A DNA stretch of 19,646 nt, taken from assembly GCA_024280535.1 (NCBI GenBank), contig JAJRPY010000076.1, positions 1 through 19,646 on the forward strand, in the 5' to 3' direction. A program made the position numbers and the translations under genes. Positions 15,102-19,646 of the stretch are shown here, piece after piece. The DNA comes from Gammaproteobacteria bacterium. Its GTDB lineage: Bacteria > Pseudomonadota > Gammaproteobacteria > PS1 > Pseudothioglobaceae. Below the pieces are notes generated by a model. The model had not been told where the DNA came from. It searched no databases and worked only from the letters and a program-made list of their open reading frames with translations. Numbering within the stretch: position 1 is the stretch's first letter; each line of letters starts with the position of its first letter.

Positions 15102-15755
15102 CTATAGGAGTTTCCAGCCATAGATACCCGTTATTCCAAGTGTATAGATGGCGAGAATATAGATACTGATTGGACTGCTAGAGAGTTTTGGTGTTTTAAT
15201 TTGCGATACATTCAAAGCTGCAAGCACTAAACCACTAATATAAAGAATAACAGAAAAAACCCCCTGACTGAACATGCCTTCAAATAAGAATACAAAAACA
15301 AATATAATATTGTTGTTATCAAGAGCCAGTCCTGTGTATTTCTTCCCGCCAGCAAGACCGAAAACACCAAAATAACTCAATCTTATTACGCTGGCAGCAA
15401 GCATTATAAAAACCCCGAATAAAAACACAGGCTCAAATTTGCCATAGCTTAACAAAAGAATTGCCGGAGCAACCCCATAATTAACCACATCAATTAATGA
15501 ATCAAGCAAGCCACCAAACGCTCTATCATTGCCCGTTCGTCCTTTTATTCTTCTGGCAATAAGACCATCTGCCCAATCAAATACAACTGCCCAAATCATA
15601 CCAATCATTGCGGCGTGATACATACCCAATAGACTAAAATAAATAGCAAATATTGTGCAGGCCAACCCTGAAAGGGAACACAAATTAGGAATATCTTTCA
15701 CATAAGAAAGTATGGTAGGCTGTAATGCTTGAGGCTCTATCTTGTTTACAATCAT
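15102..15755 (-). CDS. CDP-alcohol phosphatidyltransferase family membrane enzyme
   Basis: An integral membrane enzyme of 217 residues that joins an alcohol to a CDP-activated lipid, or the reverse. The family motif is clear: DWADGLIAR (60-68), then GGLLDSLID with Asp85 and Asp89, giving D-x2-DG-x2-AR-x12-G-x3-D-x3-D. The spacer between AR and G is 12 rather than the usual 8, as in some phosphatidylserine or phosphatidylcholine synthase-like members. Several helices follow. I choose ATG 15755, preceded by AGAGGTGAA, over an upstream ATG that adds 18 poorly matching residues. TATAAT at 15775-15780 gives it its own promoter. The substrate is unknown; PssA-like is plausible from the N-terminal IPNLCSLSGL. 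Confidence 0.8.
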   Translation of the reverse strand: MIVNKIEPQALQPTILSYVKDIPNLCSLSGLACTIFAIYFSLLGMYHAAMIGMIWAVVFDWADGLIARRIKGRTGNDRAFGGLLDSLIDVVNYGVAPAILLLSYGKFEPVFLFGVFIMLAASVIRLSYFGVFGLAGGKKYTGLALDNNNIIFVFVFLFEGMFSQGVFSVILYISGLVLAALNVSQIKTPKLSSSPISIYILAIYTLGITGIYGWKLL

Positions 15756-15774
15756 TTCACCTCTTAAACTCTTG

Positions 15775-15780
15775 ATTATA
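15775..15780 (-). promoter_or_regulatory. Putative -10 box of the phosphatidyltransferase gene
   Basis: TATAAT, 20 bases before the chosen ATG, which would give a leader of about 13 bases containing the Shine-Dalgarno. No clear -35. It supports the downstream start, because the longer frame would begin upstream of this box. Confidence 0.4.
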
Positions 15781-15913
15781 CCCCTATTGAATAAGAAATA
15801 ACACTTCATTTTACCAAAGCAAGCAATTCAACTCGAACAAACCAACACAAACTACATCACGCCCTAGATTGATTATTGTCTTATAAATATACAAATCGGA
15901 ACATTTTACTGTC

Positions 15914-16708
15914 TTAGTGTGTTTGTTTAAATTTAGCGTAGTTTTCACAAGCCAATGAAGAGTTTAAATCACAGCCGTGCTCAAAATATCTAAGCGCCTC
16001 ACTATCACTGCGCTTGACCCCTTTGCCTTTATAATGCATAGTCCCAAGGTTGCTACAACCCGTGCCCTCGCCCAAGTTGCAGGCTTTGTGATAATACGCC
16101 ACTGCTTGAACATCATCTTGCTGAATGCCCTCGCCTTTTTCATACATAAATCCAAGAATACTACAGCCCAGACTGTCGCTCAACTCACAGGCTTTTTGAT
16201 AATATTTCACCGCCTTGGTATCATCTCGCTGAACGCCTATACCCTCGTCATACATAAATCCGAGTTTATTACACCCTAGTCCTTTGTTCAACTCACAGGC
16301 CTTTTGAAAATACTTTGCTGCTTGCATAATATCTTGCTGAATGCCTTTTTTCTTGCCTTTTTCATACATAAGCCCAAGAATGCCACAACTGGCACCTTCG
16401 CCCAACTCGCAAGATTTTTGATAATACTCTACTGCCTTAAGCACATTTTTCTGAACACCCTTGCCAGTATCATACATAAACCCAAGATTACTACAACCTG
16501 GCCCATTACTCAACTCACAGGCTTTTTGATAATATTCCACTGCCTTAACATCATCTTGCTGAACGTCCTCGCCTTTTCTATACATCAGCCCAAGATTAAA
16601 GCAATCAGCACCATCATCACAGGCAATTTTATTATTTGCAACATTATCCGCCAGCACCAAGCCATTCAGCCCAAAACCAACAATCAATAGTAACATTATC
16701 TTTTTCAT
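15914..16708 (-). CDS. Secreted cysteine-rich Sel1-repeat protein (Hcp-like)
   Basis: A 264-residue periplasmic or exported protein with a signal peptide (about 1-20, ending GLVLA) and six Sel1-like repeats plus a partial seventh from residue 36. Each follows C..LG.MY.KG....D...A..YY.KAC.L. Six CX7C pairs (Cys64/72, 100/108, 138/146, 174/182, 210/218, 246/254) fit the disulfide-linked helix pairs of Helicobacter Hcp proteins. Repeats are 36 residues, except one of 38 with an inserted GKKKG turn. Such proteins bind partners and scaffold; some are exported and recognised by hosts. ATG 16708 is chosen because AGGG lies nine bases upstream and the signal peptide starts there. A promoter candidate is at 16800-16828. 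Confidence 0.9.
   Translation of the reverse strand: MKKIMLLLIVGFGLNGLVLADNVANNKIACDDGADCFNLGLMYRKGEDVQQDDVKAVEYYQKACELSNGPGCSNLGFMYDTGKGVQKNVLKAVEYYQKSCELGEGASCGILGLMYEKGKKKGIQQDIMQAAKYFQKACELNKGLGCNKLGFMYDEGIGVQRDDTKAVKYYQKACELSDSLGCSILGFMYEKGEGIQQDDVQAVAYYHKACNLGEGTGCSNLGTMHYKGKGVKRSDSEALRYFEHGCDLNSSLACENYAKFKQTH
15950..16603 (-). repeat. Tandem 108-bp repeats encoding the Sel1 units
   Basis: Six in-frame units of about 108 bp (one of 114) inside the Hcp-like gene. Divergence between units is moderate, so the array looks old, though recombination between units could change copy number. Confidence 0.8.
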
Positions 16709-16799
16709 GTTATTCATCCCTAAAATATCAAAAACTTTCATCTCGCTAATCATCCAGTAGCAGCAAGCCTTAACGCTCATTCAATGTTGTCTCAAACCG

Positions 16800-16828
16800 A
16801 TAATTAATGGTCTATTTTACCTTGTCAA
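16800..16828 (-). promoter_or_regulatory. Putative promoter of the Hcp-like gene
   Basis: A perfect -35 TTGACA (16823-16828) and a -10 AATTAT (16800-16805, four of six) with a 17-base spacer, about 92 bases before the ATG. Confidence 0.5.
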
Positions 16829-16902
16829 GCTTGCAAACAACAACGGCAACCACTCAATTTTTCAATATTTTCAATGGGGTTTGGGTTGTTTGTTTTTTCT
16901 GA

Positions 16903-16942
16903 ATAAAAAAAATAAATAACACTTCGCTACAATCACAAAGTG
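16903..16942 (-). terminator. Candidate terminator of the collagen-like gene
   Basis: A 7-bp stem CACTTTG / CGAAGTG (one G-T wobble) with a 9-base loop at 16920-16942, then TTATTTATTTTTTTT on the minus strand, about 50 bases after the stop at 16990. Confidence 0.55.
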
Positions 16943-16989
16943 CCATTCAATTATTACTATTTTTTCGCTTAAAACTGGTTACACGTCAT

Positions 16990-17754
16990 TTAATTAGCAC
17001 ACCTAGCCCACCAAATAGACACACTGCCAAGCGACAATAAACAAACCTCTGCTGCTTTACCCATGCCTGGAATATCAATACCGCAAGCCCTTACATAAGA
17101 TTTGACCAGGGTATCAGAATGGTACATTATTTTACAAGCCCCGCTATGCGCGCTAGGATTTTTTTCCCAGTGTGATGCCACGCATTTGGAATCGCTTGCA
17201 CAAATGGCTTGGCAATTTTCAGATTCGAGTGTAGGAATTATTGTTGTATTGGCAATAAACCCTCCAGATAAAGCCCAATGTGCGGTAGTGCCATCGGTTT
17301 TAACTGATAAATTACTACATGTGGTAAAGTCTGTCGAATCAAAACTATCTACATCCATCAGAGTCAATGTACCTGAGGGTGTAACATGTGAAGCCGACGG
17401 GCAACCAGCGGGATATTTGCCCAATTCTGCGAATGCGGTACACAAATGTTGGAAATTGAAAGCCACTTCTGGATGCTGTTTTACAATATTTGGAATGCAA
17501 TCAAGCGTCGTCCAGCCACCATCTCTATTAATATCTTCGTTCAAATCATTCACCCCGTCTTGATTGATATCCCAGCAACTAAAACCCCTATCACCTGCAT
17601 CGCCCACATCGCCTTTATCGCCTTTATCGCCCACATCACCTTTAGGTCCAACTGCACCAGTATTACCCTTGGGCCCAGCCGAACCATTGTCGCCATCCAA
17701 TGGGCAGCCAGATAACATTAAAGAAAGTAGTAACAGTGTCAACATTTTAATCAT
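16990..17754 (-). CDS. Lipoprotein with collagen-like tract and PAN-like cysteine domain
   Basis: A 254-residue predicted lipoprotein. The signal sequence ends in the lipobox LSGC with lipidated Cys17. Residues 21-56 are 12 uninterrupted Gly-X-Y triplets (GDN GSA GPK GNT ... GDV GDA GDR), rich in Gly-Asp-Lys. Next comes a short Asp-rich loop pair DINQDGVNDLNEDINRDG (62-79), which resembles calcium-binding type-3 or dockerin loops, then a cysteine-rich domain (Cys146, 181, 185, 191, 207, 224), where CQAICASDSKC and ACKIMY suggest a PAN/apple-like fold. AGGAG seven bases before ATG fixes the start. It is likely anchored at the envelope and may bind carbohydrate or protein. It depends on signal peptidase II, whose gene in this window carries a stop codon. 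Confidence 0.8.
   Translation of the reverse strand: MIKMLTLLLLSLMLSGCPLDGDNGSAGPKGNTGAVGPKGDVGDKGDKGDVGDAGDRGFSCWDINQDGVNDLNEDINRDGGWTTLDCIPNIVKQHPEVAFNFQHLCTAFAELGKYPAGCPSASHVTPSGTLTLMDVDSFDSTDFTTCSNLSVKTDGTTAHWALSGGFIANTTIIPTLESENCQAICASDSKCVASHWEKNPSAHSGACKIMYHSDTLVKSYVRACGIDIPGMGKAAEVCLLSLGSVSIWWARCAN
17584..17694 (-). repeat. Gly-X-Y (collagen-like) coding repeat
   Basis: Nine-base-periodic codons for 12 Gly-X-Y triplets plus a closing Gly. Nearly identical GGCGATAAAGGCGAT-type units make it prone to length change. Confidence 0.85.
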
Positions 17755-17888
17755 TGCAAATCTCCTAATATTTAATTTTGCATATTAACACATAATTATT
17801 TATTAATGTCATCACTATACTCGCAATAAAAATTATTTTTTTTATGCTGATTTTTTTTGTTTAATTTACCGAATTGGCAGTAAAAGAT

Positions 17889-19478
17889 TTACAGGGTTGC
17901 TTGAGACAAGGGATTGGCAATAGACCATATTATGCTTAATAACCCTCTAGCCCTACTCATTGCCACATAATACAGCACCTTGTGTGATTGTCTATTACTA
18001 CTCAATTGATACATATCAACCAAGATAATCACCTCATTTTCCAAGCCCTTAAAATGCTTAATTTCAGCAAAACTGATGCCAGTTGGCGGGAAAGATTGTA
18101 TGCTGTATTCATCTAATTGTATGATTTGTTGTTTACGTATTTCAGGCAAACGATTAACACTGGATTGTTCATAATTCAAAGGCGATAATATGGTTATTGA
18201 CGAAGTTGAAACGCCATTTTTTAACAACTCATCAAGCATATTATCAAGTATCACACCAGATTTTTTATAATCAAATTTTTCAATCACATTTGCCCCATTG
18301 TCTATATTTTTACTACCCATCTGCACCCCAAGCAAGCCCTCAACCATGTGCAAAATTGGATTGGTATTTCTACAATTTTTGCTCAACGGCACTTTAGCAG
18401 GCGCATAACTTTCTAATAATTCCAACGCCCGCCTATCCAAAGACTCAAACAATCCCGACTGATTATTAACATCATGAAAAATATACCATTCTCCTTGCGC
18501 CAATCCACCCACCAGCAATTCATCTAATAACGCCATATCCTCCCGATTAAACAAATCCTGCCCTTCGTCAACAATCAACGCATCACATTGCTCAATACCC
18601 GCTCGTTTAAGTGCCACCTTAGCCCCCTTAATCGTGGCAATAATCACAAATTCATTCATGAGTTTTGATTGTAAATAATGCTTTAACCAATGAGACTTAC
18701 AAACAATCATTACACTTTTATCCGCCCTAGCAATTCGATTAGACAACTCCAAAGCCAAAAAAGTTTTGCCCGTACCCGCACCGCCAGAACACAACACCCG
18801 CCTATTAGATGCCACAATATCTAAATAACTATATTGTTCGTCGGTTAGTGTGATGACCATTTGTTCAGCACTTGCCAATTTGCAATACAACGATTCCCAT
18901 ATTTCAAAATTAGGACGTAGATATTGTGCAATGTTGTTAATCTCTGTTACTGACAAATCATTAGAATTATTAGGCTTATGGTGCCAATGTTTAAAAAATT
19001 GAACCAAAAAAGACTCAAAATTTTTAAATTTATTACGATCACAAATAATGGGCATTTCCCATTCAGCACTTTGCTGGCGCCAGTTTACATCTGGATATAT
19101 CACCCCATAACCAATAGGAATAAACAAATGAGCAAACCGATCAAGCCCTTTAATCTCTTGATGAATAGCGTGCAAGGCAGTTTGCGCTTGTTTAAAAGGA
19201 TTTTGAATACGATGTTGCTCGTCGTTTCTATCAATAGCAGACCAAACCCCTTCATGGCAACTAATACCGCCACCCTTCACCTCAAGCACAAACAAACCAT
19301 ACCGGCAAATAATCACAAAATCCGCCTCGCCAAACCTTTTATCCTTGTGTTTGGTTAAATTTAGCGAATGAAATGCCACATAATCATCACTACCAACAAA
19401 CGCTTCTTTGAGTTTGTCAAAAACTCGGTATTCAGCACGACTATTAGTTTCATAAGGTCGGTGCGGGATGATTTTCAT
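17889..19478 (-). CDS. NERD nuclease-related domain fused to SF1 (UvrD-like) helicase
   Basis: A 529-residue protein. The N-terminal NERD domain (about 1-165) has a restriction-type nuclease core, FGEADFVII and LEVKGG, giving Asp53 and Glu66-x-Lys68. A superfamily 1 helicase follows: Q-type LTDEQ (about 211), Walker A GGAGTGKT (232-239), Walker B VDEGQD (303-308), SKNCRNT (366-372), GLENEVIILVD (478-488) and YYVAMSRAR (503-511). It probably binds, unwinds and perhaps cuts DNA; NERD-helicases occur in accessory and defence-like contexts. I choose ATG 19478, since an in-frame ATG at 19496 lies inside the adjoining MITE repeat and adds six residues encoded by it. AAAGG from the MITE end sits nine bases upstream of ATG 19478 and may serve as Shine-Dalgarno. 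The gene stands alone. Confidence 0.88.
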   Translation of the reverse strand: MKIIPHRPYETNSRAEYRVFDKLKEAFVGSDDYVAFHSLNLTKHKDKRFGEADFVIICRYGLFVLEVKGGGISCHEGVWSAIDRNDEQHRIQNPFKQAQTALHAIHQEIKGLDRFAHLFIPIGYGVIYPDVNWRQQSAEWEMPIICDRNKFKNFESFLVQFFKHWHHKPNNSNDLSVTEINNIAQYLRPNFEIWESLYCKLASAEQMVITLTDEQYSYLDIVASNRRVLCSGGAGTGKTFLALELSNRIARADKSVMIVCKSHWLKHYLQSKLMNEFVIIATIKGAKVALKRAGIEQCDALIVDEGQDLFNREDMALLDELLVGGLAQGEWYIFHDVNNQSGLFESLDRRALELLESYAPAKVPLSKNCRNTNPILHMVEGLLGVQMGSKNIDNGANVIEKFDYKKSGVILDNMLDELLKNGVSTSSITILSPLNYEQSSVNRLPEIRKQQIIQLDEYSIQSFPPTGISFAEIKHFKGLENEVIILVDMYQLSSNRQSHKVLYYVAMSRARGLLSIIWSIANPLSQATL

Positions 19479-19483
19479 TATTT

Positions 19484-19644
19484 GAGACCTTTGCATAAAT
19501 AGGGGTGATTAGCAAAATTCAATTTTTGTTCAATTGGTGATTTTCTTAAACCCAACCCTAGCAGGGCTAAGGTAGGGTTTAAAAAATTGCCAAGTGAATG
19601 AAAAGTGGGTTTTTGATGATTATTCATATTTATGCAAAGGTCTC
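19484..19644. mobile_element. 161-bp MITE with 18-bp terminal inverted repeats
   Basis: The ends GAGACCTTTGCATAAATA (19484-19501) and its exact reverse complement (19627-19644) bound an element with no coding capacity. The interior continues as an imperfect palindrome, with a central hairpin AAACCCAACCCTAGC / GCTAAGGTAGGGTTT, so the whole RNA or single strand can fold into one long stem. The GAGACCTTTGCA terminus resembles the ends of some IS5-group elements, suggesting mobilisation by such a transposase; that link is from memory, not shown here. A truncated relative is at 7915-7942. The target duplication cannot be judged because the window ends two bases later. Confidence 0.85.
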
Positions 19645-19646
19645 TA

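Noticed and set aside
15950..16603. Regular spacing considered as a CRISPR array
   Set aside because: The 108-bp units are coding, in frame and diverged along their whole length. There are no short identical repeats with unique spacers, and no cas genes.
16304..16690. Plus-strand frames opposite the Sel1-repeat gene
   Set aside because: They are periodic antisense shadows of the repeated codons, with no ribosome binding site.
17564..17788. Plus-strand Ser/Pro-rich frame opposite the collagen-like tract
   Set aside because: The SPLSPLSP pattern is simply the antisense reading of Gly-Asp-Lys triplets. The minus strand has the signal sequence, lipobox and Shine-Dalgarno.

Overview
This looks like an AT-rich gammaproteobacterial chromosome segment. 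The core genes are gammaproteobacterial in type: FabI keeps the same residue numbering as the E. coli enzyme, hupB and ppiD are neighbours, and ccmC-ccmD-ccmE-ccmG form a System I cytochrome c maturation block. Low G+C, decayed insertion sequences, small MITE-like repeats and broken genes would fit a marine or host-associated lineage such as the SUP05/Thioglobus sulfur oxidisers. That lineage is a guess from general character, not a demonstrated placement.

Layout. (1) 1-1810: the 5' end of an unrecognised minus-strand gene, about 460 bp with no recognisable gene, and a dead IS30-family element with terminal inverted repeats (about 655-1733). (2) 1811-6966, minus strand: a tightly packed run, BT1-like transporter > lspA > thiO > DUF1566 protein > recJ, in which every junction overlaps. 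lspA carries an in-frame TAG at codon 29. (3) 7061-7843, plus strand: fabI, ending in a strong bidirectional terminator, followed by a lone MITE end. (4) 8034-10633, minus strand: hupB with a good sigma70-type promoter, tRNA-Val(TAC), tRNA-Asp(GTC) and ppiD. (5) 10668-13895, minus strand: mtgA-like glycosyltransferase > tsaB > ccmC > ccmD > ccmE > ccmG. ccmD is only 55 codons. (6) 13896-19646: a looser, accessory-looking region. It holds a decayed ORF next to mtgA, two AT-rich hairpins, a cytidylyltransferase plus CDP-alcohol phosphatidyltransferase pair, a secreted cysteine-rich Sel1-repeat (Hcp-like) protein, a lipoprotein with a collagen-like Gly-X-Y tract, and a NERD-nuclease/SF1-helicase fusion. 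A complete 161-bp MITE ends six bases upstream of that helicase's start codon.

How the genes fit together. Most of the core genes serve the envelope: lipoprotein signal peptidase, periplasmic folding (PpiD), cytochrome c haem delivery (CcmC/D/E/G), peptidoglycan strand synthesis and fatty acid synthesis. The accessory block adds more surface or periplasmic proteins and a possible lipid head-group module. The strongest oddities are the nonsense codon in lspA, in a genome that encodes at least one lipobox protein, and the MITE that appears to supply the ribosome binding site of the NERD-helicase gene. I did not find a clearly new multi-gene system. The NERD-helicase and the collagen-like/Hcp-like secreted proteins are the best candidates for accessory or host-interaction functions.
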